Part shown: positions 53,344 through 61,444 of the stretch, piece after piece
How the letters are laid out: every line of letters starts with the position of its first letter
Numbering within the stretch: the stretch's first letter is position 1
Origin: Planctomycetota bacterium
GTDB lineage: Bacteria; Planctomycetota; Uabimicrobiia; Uabimicrobiales; JABWCH01
Direction of reading: 5' to 3'
Assembly: GCA_017993505.1 (NCBI GenBank)
Contig: JAGOMP010000006.1
Location: forward strand, 33,378 to 97,377
Length of the DNA: 64,000 nt
Translations under genes and position numbers: made by a program
The notes under the pieces: generated by a model
Database searches by the model: none
The model's input: the letters and a program-made list of their open reading frames with translations, nothing else
What the model was told of the DNA's origin: nothing

Positions 53344-56280
53344 ATGATACAACAGCAACAAAAAACAAAAAATATTGATGAATTATATAAAAATTGGTTT
53401 ATAGAATATGCCTCGTATGTGATTTTAGAACGTGCCATTCCTCAGTTAAATGATGGATTAAAACCAGTACAAAGACGCATTTTACATGCTATGAAAAAAA
53501 TGCACGATGGAAGATATCACAAAGTGGCAAATATTATCGGGCAAACTATGCAATACCATCCTCATGGTGATGCATCTATTGGCGATGCTCTTGTCAATCT
53601 AGGACAAAAAAATTTATTGATCGATACACAAGGGAATTGGGGGGACGTCAACACAGGAGATCCTGCAGCTGCACCTCGTTATATTGAGGCAAGATTAACT
53701 CCTTTTGCCTTAGATGTATTGTACCATGATGAAAATACAGAATGGCAAGATTCCTATGATGGTAGAAACAAAGAACCAGTAACTTTGCCTGTAAAATTTC
53801 CTTTACTTTTAGCACAAGGAGTAGAAGGAATTGCAGTGGGACTTGCTACTAAAATTATGCCTCATAATATTCAAGAACTTATTGATGCTTCCATTGCACA
53901 ATTAAAAAATCAACCTTATCAACTATATCCTGATTTTCCTACAGGTGGAATGATGGATATTTCTGACTATGACGATGGTCAAAGAGGCTCTAAACTCAAA
54001 ATTCGAGCTAAAATCAAAATGGTAGATGCAAGAACTTTAAAAATCACAGAAATTCCCTATACAACTACCACAACTAGTTTAATTGAATCTATTATCAAAG
54101 CAAACGACCAAGGTAAAATCAAAATTAAAAAAATTACAGATCGCACAGCAAAAGACGTGGAAATACAAATTGAACTTCATCCTGGAACATCCCAACATAT
54201 TACATTAGATGCTTTATATGCGTTTACAGATTGTGAAGTCACTATCAATCCCAATACTTGCGTCATTCACGATTCTAAACCACAATTCTTAACAACTTCA
54301 GAAATTTTAGCTCACAATACTCATCAAACAAAAATATTGTTGCAAAAAGAATTACAACACCAGCAAAAACAAGTTCGACAAAAATTGCACCACTTGCAAT
54401 TGGAAAAAATTTTCATACAAAACAAGCTATATCAATTCATAGAACAATGCACTTCTTGGGAAGAATTAGTAGAAACATTGCAACAAAAATTACAACTGTA
54501 TGAAAAAACATTGCAACAAGAAATTACTGTCGAAGATATCACAGCTTTAACAGAAATTAAATTTAAACAAATTACAAAATATAATAAAGAACAATCAGAA
54601 CAAACTATTCAAAAACTTGTTGCTGATCTTAAGCAGATTCAATATCATTTAGATCATATTGTAGACTATACTATTCAATACTTTCAAACACTCCGTCAAA
54701 AATACGCACAAAACTATCCAAGGAAAACAACATTTGCACGCTTTGAAGCCATTGAATCTGCTGAAGTAGCTATAAATAATCAAAAATTATATATCAATCG
54801 AAAAGATGGATTTATTGGATATGGCTTGAAAAAAGACGAATATGTACAAGAATGTTCTGAGTTAGATTCTATCATTACATTTCATAAAAATGGAATTTGC
54901 AAAGTTACACGCATTGCTGAAAAAGCATATGTAGGCAAAGATATTATCCATGCAGCTGTTTGGAAAAAAAATGATACAACTACTACCTACAACATAATTT
55001 ACCAAGACACAAAAACCAATATTTCACGTGCTAAAAGATTCAACATTACTTCTATTATTTATGATAAAGAATATAATATAACTGGCAATTGTGCAAATCC
55101 TAAGATTCATTTTTTTAAAGTCAATCCTAGTTCTGAAACTGACATTGTCACCATCTATATACATCCTTTAGCAAAAGCAATCAATAAAATCATAGAATAT
55201 AATTTTGCAGAATTAGACATCAAAGGGCGTAATTCCCAAGGGAACTTAGTTTGTAAATATCCCATTACAAAAGTCACATTAAAAACAACAAATAAAGATG
55301 AAAATATCACTACGCAATATTGGTATGATCCCTCTGCTGGGAAACTCAATACAAACAAACATGGTAATGACCTAGGTTTTTTTGCACCTGACGATACTAT
55401 TTTAGCCTTGGATGATAAAGGAAATTATAAAATCACCATGCCAGAAACTAGCCATTACTACGATTTCCAACATCTTAAAACAATTCAAAAATTGACTCCT
55501 TCTACTATTGTAACGAGTGTATACTTTGATGGTGAAAAGCAAACATATTATGTAAAACGATTCAATATCACTACAAAAACACTCCATTCACCACAAAATT
55601 ATTTAAACGATCATCCTAAAACAAAATATATCTATACAACAACAGAAAGCGATCCTTGGGTTCAAATGACGATTCAAAGAAAACGACCTAACATACAAAT
55701 ACAACAAGACATTCAACTTAACACTATCATTGACGTCAAAGGATGGAAATCAAAAGGAAATAGACTTTCACAACAAGAAATCATTGATATTAAACCAATA
55801 CCATCTCCTACCCCAGAAAAATCAGAACTTACAAAACAAAATCTTGATACAATTTCTACAGAGGATACAGAAAACATAAAAAATTCTATGCCAAAAATAG
55901 CTGAAAATCTATTTAAAAATATAGAATCAACAAATAAAACACAGGAAACGAAAAAACAAACTGAAAAAATAATAGAACAAGATCCTGATTCGTCTAATCT
56001 TAATACATTAGAAAATCAGAAAAATTTATTCCAAACTATAGAATCAACACCCAATCAAGAAGAAAAAACGAAAAAACAAACTGAAAAAATAGAAAAACAA
56101 AATCTAGATTCTCTTAATCTTAATACATTAGAAAATCAGAAAAATTTATTCCAAACTATAGAATCAACAAATAAAACACAGGAAACGAAAAAACAAACTG
56201 AAAAAATAATAGAACAAGATCCTGATTCGCCTAATCCAAATACATTAGAAAATCTACAAAATTTATATAGCTTATTCTAA
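53344..56280 (+). CDS. parC: DNA topoisomerase IV subunit A-like protein
   Basis: 978 residues from ATG 53344 (TAGGA 7 bases upstream). Type IIA topoisomerase breakage-rejoining subunit: LNDGLKPVQRRILHAM, HPHGDASIGDALV, catalytic Arg-Tyr at 112-113 in AAPRYIEARL, FPTGGMMDISDYDDGQRGSK and KAKI strands. The DYDDGQRGSK form is like the ParC of Bacteroidetes rather than GyrA, and no GyrA box is seen in the C-terminal domain. The end (about 855-978) is a low-complexity tail with three repeats. ParE is not in the window. Confidence 0.9.
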   Translation: MIQQQQKTKNIDELYKNWFIEYASYVILERAIPQLNDGLKPVQRRILHAMKKMHDGRYHKVANIIGQTMQYHPHGDASIGDALVNLGQKNLLIDTQGNWGDVNTGDPAAAPRYIEARLTPFALDVLYHDENTEWQDSYDGRNKEPVTLPVKFPLLLAQGVEGIAVGLATKIMPHNIQELIDASIAQLKNQPYQLYPDFPTGGMMDISDYDDGQRGSKLKIRAKIKMVDARTLKITEIPYTTTTTSLIESIIKANDQGKIKIKKITDRTAKDVEIQIELHPGTSQHITLDALYAFTDCEVTINPNTCVIHDSKPQFLTTSEILAHNTHQTKILLQKELQHQQKQVRQKLHHLQLEKIFIQNKLYQFIEQCTSWEELVETLQQKLQLYEKTLQQEITVEDITALTEIKFKQITKYNKEQSEQTIQKLVADLKQIQYHLDHIVDYTIQYFQTLRQKYAQNYPRKTTFARFEAIESAEVAINNQKLYINRKDGFIGYGLKKDEYVQECSELDSIITFHKNGICKVTRIAEKAYVGKDIIHAAVWKKNDTTTTYNIIYQDTKTNISRAKRFNITSIIYDKEYNITGNCANPKIHFFKVNPSSETDIVTIYIHPLAKAINKIIEYNFAELDIKGRNSQGNLVCKYPITKVTLKTTNKDENITTQYWYDPSAGKLNTNKHGNDLGFFAPDDTILALDDKGNYKITMPETSHYYDFQHLKTIQKLTPSTIVTSVYFDGEKQTYYVKRFNITTKTLHSPQNYLNDHPKTKYIYTTTESDPWVQMTIQRKRPNIQIQQDIQLNTIIDVKGWKSKGNRLSQQEIIDIKPIPSPTPEKSELTKQNLDTISTEDTENIKNSMPKIAENLFKNIESTNKTQETKKQTEKIIEQDPDSSNLNTLENQKNLFQTIESTPNQEEKTKKQTEKIEKQNLDSLNLNTLENQKNLFQTIESTNKTQETKKQTEKIIEQDPDSPNPNTLENLQNLYSLF
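55906..56259 (+). repeat. Three tandem repeats at the parC 3-prime end
   Basis: Units of 117, 120 and 117 bp (55906-56022, 56023-56142, 56143-56259) encode the 39-40-residue pattern NLF..IEST...KKQTEKI...LNTLENQK. Units 1 and 3 are closest. Charged, probably disordered. Confidence 0.9.
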
Positions 56281-56322
56281 AAAAAAGGACAATGATTTTT
56301 TTAGAAATCATTGTCCTTTTTT
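56281..56322. terminator. Bidirectional terminator after parC
   Basis: AAAGGACAATGATTT-TTTTAG-AAATCATTGTCCTTT with A and T runs on either side; begins directly after the parC stop. Confidence 0.92.
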
Positions 56323-56350
56323 AATACAATATACTTTCTGACGTCACAGG

Positions 56351-57355
56351 TTAGGGATATTTTTGTTCCATTTCTAAACGCAATTCTATAGCACGACGCC
56401 CATATAAAGGATTTTCATTTTTTAATAAATTAAAACATTTAATTGCTTGATTATATGCTTCTTTGCCGTCTATCTGTGTGGGAGTATAAATAGTAATCAC
56501 TCTTAAAAAACAAAGCAATGCATCTTCTATCTTTTCTTCTTGTAAATAACAATTTCCTAAATTTACATAAATTACGCTAAGAGTTTCTTTATCTTCTCCT
56601 GTTTGATTTTGTAATAATTGGATGAAAATTTTTTTCGCATCTTGAAAATTATTATTTTTGATATAACAAGATCCTAATTTTAAGACAATCTTTTGAAGAA
56701 AATCTTTGTCTAATTTTTTATTTTTACTGATGTTTGTATAAATTTTTATGGCTTCATTATAATTTTTACTCAATTCATAGGATTGGGCAAGTTGAAAAGA
56801 AGCTTCTTCTACTTGATTCCACGAATGAATGGTATTGTATAATTTAATCGCATTATTAAAATATCTTATAGCTTGTGCACTTCTATTCATATTCATCGCA
56901 CATATGCCCAAATTCATTTCAATATCTGCTTTATAAACTGAATCAGGGATACTTTTTTTAAGCTTATTGAATTCTTTATTTGCTTCTCTATAATTTCCCA
57001 TTTCTAAATAACATAAACCTATTTTATATAAACAATGCTGGTGCGTCCATTTTCTTTGTTGTGCTTCTCTCTGATAGGATTTCAAAGCTTCTTGTAAAGA
57101 ACCATTTTCATAATATTGTTCAGCTACCTGATATTCCATAGGAATTTCAGAACGATCTATTCCTATAACTGCAGTTTTTAATCTATCGATGGTTTGCGGA
57201 GAATTAGGTCCTATTTTTTCGTAATAATATCGTATTTGTGTAAACGTTTCTCTAGTAATCACAACATTTTGAATAGGTTTTTTATTCTCCAATAAAATTG
57301 TGTCTGCTTGCAACATAGAAAGACATAATAAAATAAATAAAATGAATATTTTCAT
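56351..57355 (-). CDS. Exported TPR protein
   Basis: 334 residues from ATG 57355 (AAGGA 7 bases upstream; frame is open to 57394). Signal peptide MKIFILFILLCLSMLQA. After a short domain (DTILLENKKPIQNVVITRETF, a planctomycete-like start) come about six TPR units, such as AEQYYENGSLQEALKSYQRE and YKIGLCYLEMGNYREANKEF. Likely a periplasmic protein-binding scaffold. It lies 54 bp downstream of the TGS GTPase gene. Confidence 0.8.
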   Translation of the reverse strand: MKIFILFILLCLSMLQADTILLENKKPIQNVVITRETFTQIRYYYEKIGPNSPQTIDRLKTAVIGIDRSEIPMEYQVAEQYYENGSLQEALKSYQREAQQRKWTHQHCLYKIGLCYLEMGNYREANKEFNKLKKSIPDSVYKADIEMNLGICAMNMNRSAQAIRYFNNAIKLYNTIHSWNQVEEASFQLAQSYELSKNYNEAIKIYTNISKNKKLDKDFLQKIVLKLGSCYIKNNNFQDAKKIFIQLLQNQTGEDKETLSVIYVNLGNCYLQEEKIEDALLCFLRVITIYTPTQIDGKEAYNQAIKCFNLLKNENPLYGRRAIELRLEMEQKYP

Positions 57356-57409
57356 ATTGTTTTCCTTTTTGTACATTGTTTTTAGGAAAATCAAGAGTGC
57401 ATGGAATTA

Positions 57410-58393
57410 TTAGGCTTCCAACTCCACAATATTTCCATCTTCCAAAATAGAATCTACAGGTATTTTTTGAGCATCAGGAAATTTAGTTGAACGCCAAATT
57501 CTAGCAGCACGTAATGTTTTAGCTAAATCATTATGAATTTTTTCTGCAAAATCTATAACATTTTGTCCTTGTTTTAATAAAATAGGAGGTTCGTCTAAAT
57601 TTGCTTTTTTTCCTGGCGGCTTGGGATAAATACGAATTAATTGAAGGATTTGAAAAAGTTTTTCTTTGAGAAGTTCTATGTTTTGGTTTGAATGAGCAGA
57701 TACTGTGATATATTGCCACTTATCACCATATGTTTCATGTATCATGTCTAAATAAGAATCTGCATCAGGCAAATCTATTTTATTAATTACCATTAATGTA
57801 TTTTTATGACAAGGAGATTCTGGCAAAGTATCTGAAAGTTGTTGTAAATATATTTTTTGTTCTTCTAAATAATTTTGAACAATCTCTACATCTTCCAATA
57901 CATTATCTCCACAAAGGTCTAATACTAACACAACAGCATCCGCACTTCGAACAATTCCTGCAAGCCATGGTTCTGTATGGTCTCGATCAATTGGAGGAGT
58001 GTCCACCAATTGAATAGGAATATTTTCAAATTTCATCATAGCAGGTTGTGGCGTACGAGTAGTAAAAGGATAATCAGCAATTTTTAATTCTGTGCCTGTA
58101 AGTTGTGAAATCAAACTAGAACGACCAGCATTCGTAGGTCCAATGAAAATAATTTGAGGATTCCCATGACTCTCCACTACATAGGACGGAGTTTTCTTCT
58201 TAGAACCCTTTTCCATATCCTTTTTTTGTTCAGAAATTTTTCGTTTAATTTCAGCATATATTTTTTCTGTTCCTTTATGTTTAGGAAGTTCACGCAACAT
58301 ATCCTGTAACGCACTTAGCTTATCTTCAGGCGTTACCGCTTTTCTAAACTGATCCTCAGCCACTAAATATTGAGGTGTTAAATTTGCAGGCAT
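57410..58393 (-). CDS. Obg/DRG-like GTPase with TGS domain and atypical P-loop
   Basis: 327 residues. N-terminal helical part (1-70), G domain from about 78, C-terminal TGS domain (about 262-327, ending VDSILEDGNIVELEA). G1 reads GPTNAGRSS, with Arg for the usual Lys; G3 reads DTPP, with Pro for Gly; G4 NKID and G5 SAH are kept. Translation-linked GTPases of the DRG/Obg group are its nearest relatives. The Lys-to-Arg change may lower nucleotide hydrolysis. AAAGGAG is 6 bases before the ATG. Confidence 0.85.
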   Translation of the reverse strand: MPANLTPQYLVAEDQFRKAVTPEDKLSALQDMLRELPKHKGTEKIYAEIKRKISEQKKDMEKGSKKKTPSYVVESHGNPQIIFIGPTNAGRSSLISQLTGTELKIADYPFTTRTPQPAMMKFENIPIQLVDTPPIDRDHTEPWLAGIVRSADAVVLVLDLCGDNVLEDVEIVQNYLEEQKIYLQQLSDTLPESPCHKNTLMVINKIDLPDADSYLDMIHETYGDKWQYITVSAHSNQNIELLKEKLFQILQLIRIYPKPPGKKANLDEPPILLKQGQNVIDFAEKIHNDLAKTLRAARIWRSTKFPDAQKIPVDSILEDGNIVELEA

Positions 58394-58563
58394 ATATTAC
58401 TCCTTTTAATGATTTTCTTTATTTTATCATATTTTTTAGATATACGGTAGTTTTTTCATCTTCTAAAGAAAAAAATAACATAATCCATAAACTCAAAAAA
58501 CATAAAAAAATATTTTTAATGAAAATTAGGAAATAAAAAAGCTATTATCATAATATTTTTTTT

Positions 58564-58592
58564 TTGATTTTAAAAAAAAATTATGTTATTAT
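58564..58592 (+). promoter_or_regulatory. Candidate gltX promoter
   Basis: TTGATT (58564-58569), 17-base spacer, TATTAT (58587-58592), 73 bp before the gene. The 270-bp gap has no gene. Confidence 0.5.
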
Positions 58593-58664
58593 ATATAAAC
58601 CACAATCAATAAAAAAGTAACAACATATAATCCATCATAAATTTTTTTTACAAGGTTTCCAAAT

Positions 58665-60197
58665 ATGACAACAGAACGCCCCGTAAGAGTTCGAATCGCT
58701 CCTTCCCCTACAGGAAGCCCGCATGTAGGAACAGCATATATTGCTCTTTTTAATTACGTTTTTGCAAAAGCAAACCAAGGAAAATTCATTTTACGTATTG
58801 AAGATACTGACCAAACTCGGTCACATCCTTCGTATGAGACTGCAATATTAGAGGCATTAAAATGGATTGGCCTTACTTGGGACGAAGGCCCAGATATCGG
58901 AGGCGAATTTGGACCCTATCGACAAAGCGAACGAACAGAACATTATCAAAAATATGCAGAAAGATTGTTAAAAAAAGATTGTGCATATCGTTGTTTCTGT
59001 ACACCAGAACGATTGCAAAAAATGCGTGAAGAACAAATTGCACGAAATCAGTCTCCTAAATATGATGGGAAATGTCGCACTATGGCTGAATCTGCGATTG
59101 CAAAAAAATTGGCAGAAAACGTGCCTTATGTTGTTCGTTTAAAAGTTCCTAAACGTGGGAAATGTACTATTGAAGATAGATTACGAGGCAGTGTAACATA
59201 CGATTATAAAGAGATTGACGACCAAGTATTATTAAAATCTGACGGATTTCCTACATACCATTTAGCAAATGTTATCGACGACTATTTAATGGGTATCACA
59301 CATGTAATCAGAGGAGAAGAATGGATACCATCTACTCCCAAACACGTATTATTGTATGAATTCCTAGATTTTCCTAAACCAGAATTTATACACATGCCTT
59401 TACTATTAAACCCAGATGGAAGTAAATTGTCAAAACGAAAAAACCCTACATCCATATTTTACTATAGAGACGCTGGATATTTACCAGAAGCACTTGTCAA
59501 TTTCTTAGGCATGATGGGCTATTCTCGTCCTGAAGGTCAAGAAAAATTTACAGTGGAAGAAATGATTTCTGACTTTGACATCTCCCGTATTAGTTTAGGT
59601 GGATCTGTATTTGATTTGAAAAAACTCAAATGGTTATCAGGAAAATATATTCGTGAAAATTACACTCCAGAAACGCTCTATCGAAAAATGGGAAATTGGA
59701 AACTCAACAATCAATTTTTAACAAAAGTTATGCCTCTTATGATGGAACGCATGGATACATTGAGTGATTTTATGCCAAAATGTAGTTTTTTCTGGGCAGG
59801 TGACTTAGAATATAACGCTGACGATCTCATTCCTAAGAAAAAAACGCTAGAAGAGACTATTAAAATATTACAAACAGCTACATTCTTAAGTGAACGAGAA
59901 GTAGAATGGACCGCAGCAACTGTTGAAAAAATCATTCGAAAAATCATGGCAATTTGGGAATGGAAAGCTAGAGAAATTACTGCTATATTATTTGTTGCCA
60001 TGACAGGAAAAAGAGTAGCCCCTCCTCTTTTTGAATCCATGGAACTTTTAGGACCTAATATTTGTCGATATAGACTCGTACAAGCTATTGAAAAACTTGG
60101 TGGACTATCAAAAGAAGCACAAGCAAACATAGAAAAAGAAATCAAAGAACGTGACGAAGCATTGAGACAACAAGAAACACTCCAAGAAGAAGAGTAA
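58665..60197 (+). CDS. gltX: Glutamyl-tRNA synthetase
   Basis: 510 residues. It charges tRNA-Glu. APSPTGSPHVGTAYIAL holds the HIGH-type motif (His 20 to Thr 23), KLSKR at 254-258 is the second signature. FILRIEDTDQTRS and GPYRQSERTEHY are also conserved. The C-terminal anticodon-binding part is present, and the last residues are Glu/Gln-rich. The STAS gene follows after 51 bp and may be co-transcribed. Weak AAGG before the ATG. Whether it is discriminating cannot be told from motifs alone. Confidence 0.95.
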   Translation: MTTERPVRVRIAPSPTGSPHVGTAYIALFNYVFAKANQGKFILRIEDTDQTRSHPSYETAILEALKWIGLTWDEGPDIGGEFGPYRQSERTEHYQKYAERLLKKDCAYRCFCTPERLQKMREEQIARNQSPKYDGKCRTMAESAIAKKLAENVPYVVRLKVPKRGKCTIEDRLRGSVTYDYKEIDDQVLLKSDGFPTYHLANVIDDYLMGITHVIRGEEWIPSTPKHVLLYEFLDFPKPEFIHMPLLLNPDGSKLSKRKNPTSIFYYRDAGYLPEALVNFLGMMGYSRPEGQEKFTVEEMISDFDISRISLGGSVFDLKKLKWLSGKYIRENYTPETLYRKMGNWKLNNQFLTKVMPLMMERMDTLSDFMPKCSFFWAGDLEYNADDLIPKKKTLEETIKILQTATFLSEREVEWTAATVEKIIRKIMAIWEWKAREITAILFVAMTGKRVAPPLFESMELLGPNICRYRLVQAIEKLGGLSKEAQANIEKEIKERDEALRQQETLQEEE

Positions 60198-60248
60198 ACG
60201 GTAAATAACAAAAACAAATAGCACGGAGTAGGCAATCGCCTAAGTATA

Positions 60249-60938
60249 ATGATAGAATTCCAGACTCGACAAGTCAAATTAGCAGATGGATCTCCAGTAA
60301 TTGTATGTAGAATTAAAGGATCCATTGATGGAACAACCATCTTTCAATTTGAAGAAAAACTCCTTGGATTTTTTAATCAAGGAGTTCGGCATCTTATTAT
60401 TGTATTCTCACAAGTGAATTATATTAATAGTACAGGAATGGGCGTTTTAGTCAAACTTGCAGATAAATTTCAGGAAGTAGATGGTGATTGCAACTTAGTA
60501 GATGTGCCTGATAAAATGGTAGCCCTTTTTAATATGTTAGGTCTCCTTGCTTTAATTAAATTATCGAAAAATGAAGAAGAAGCATTACAATCGTTTCAAG
60601 CAAAGCTTACAAAACAAGCTGGTGGAACTCCTGCTCCTACAACACCTCAAAAACCACCGCAACCTTCTACATCTATATATGCACCTCCTCCTAGTAGCAG
60701 TGCACGTAGTTCCACTATAAATACAGCAGTACGTAATGTAATGCATAAAACAGCTCCCATGCAAGAAACTAGTGTTCCACCTCGCCCATCACAAAAACAA
60801 GTATATGTCATACAATGTAAATATTGTAAAAAGAAAATTTCTTTAGGGACTACTTTAAAAGAAGGTAAATATAAATGTCCCACATGCAGTAAAATTTTCA
60901 GAGTTTTAGCAAATGGAAAAATCGAATATCTTTCGTAA
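60249..60938 (+). CDS. STAS anti-sigma-factor antagonist with zinc ribbon
   Basis: 229 residues. STAS domain (1-115) with the phosphorylatable Ser 61 in YINSTGMGVLVKL, as in SpoIIAA/RsbV-type antagonists. A Pro/Thr/Ser-rich linker (about 122-180) leads to a C-terminal zinc ribbon with Cys at 190, 193, 210 and 213 (CKYC...CPTC), absent from ordinary members. Probably part of a partner-switching cascade, although no kinase or anti-sigma gene is next to it. No clear ribosome site before the ATG, which fits coupling with gltX. Confidence 0.9.
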   Translation: MIEFQTRQVKLADGSPVIVCRIKGSIDGTTIFQFEEKLLGFFNQGVRHLIIVFSQVNYINSTGMGVLVKLADKFQEVDGDCNLVDVPDKMVALFNMLGLLALIKLSKNEEEALQSFQAKLTKQAGGTPAPTTPQKPPQPSTSIYAPPPSSSARSSTINTAVRNVMHKTAPMQETSVPPRPSQKQVYVIQCKYCKKKISLGTTLKEGKYKCPTCSKIFRVLANGKIEYLS

Positions 60939-60984
60939 TAGCATACTGCAATCATGCTACAACTCCTTTTACCAATCAATATAT

Positions 60985-61314
60985 AGGGTTACCAACTGCT
61001 TTAAATAATCTATAAAATAATATAAAATAATATAAATATTTTATAGAGTGTATATTTGTAATGAATGTGGTTTAAAAATAGACAGAGATTACAATGCAAG
61101 TTTGAATTTACTAACAGAATTAAAAAAACAAATAGGCAAAGTTCTTGCCGAATTTACGTCTGCGGACTTGACGGCAATGCAGTCAGATTTAGTAATAAAT
61201 CAGATTGTAACCAGCAAGGTTGAAACAGAAATACAACAGAAATCTTATTTATAGATTTTTATAGCTATTTATAGGATTTTATAGGTTTGTAGGAACGGAA
61301 ATTATATTCCTTGA
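60985..61314 (+). mobile_element. Internally deleted IS605-family (TnpB) remnant
   Basis: It opens with AGGGTTACCAACTGCTTT, shared with the second remnant at 63874, and goes straight into the 3-prime end of a tnpB frame. No TnpA and no complete TnpB are present. The 60 bp after the fragment are AT-rich with TTATAG words. In active elements this 3-prime area also encodes the guide RNA; that is not shown here. Confidence 0.7.
61045..61254 (+). pseudogene. TnpB C-terminal fragment
   Basis: RVYICNECGLKIDRDYNASLNLL is the end of the TnpB zinc-finger/RuvC-III segment (second CxxC and the DRDxNAxxNL motif), followed by about 45 further residues to the stop. The preceding CxxCG half is lost through a deletion. 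GTG at 61048 is not a credible start. Confidence 0.85.
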
Positions 61315-61389
61315 TCGTAGCAATTTTTGATACCGCAATCATAATATACGTCCTTTACCAATCAATATGAACATAATCAATAATGTAAG

Positions 61390-61420
61390 CATTTTTCATT
61401 TTTGAAAAATGTTTTTTTTT
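61390..61420 (+). terminator. Hairpin with T-run before the STN-like lipoprotein gene
   Basis: CATTTTT-CATTTTTG-AAAAATG followed by nine T, 25 bp before the gene. It could stop read-through from upstream or attenuate the gene. The rest of the 506-bp gap is the TnpB remnant and its flanks. Confidence 0.65.
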
Positions 61421-61444
61421 TAAACATATAGAAACGAAAAAACA

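Larger units (their letters stand above)
60933..61368. repeat. Direct repeats flanking the TnpB remnant
   Basis: 60933-60982 (TCGTA...GCAATCAT...TTTACCAATCAATAT) recurs imperfectly at 61315-61368. The left copy contains the STAS stop codon. The element lies between the copies. Confidence 0.75.
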
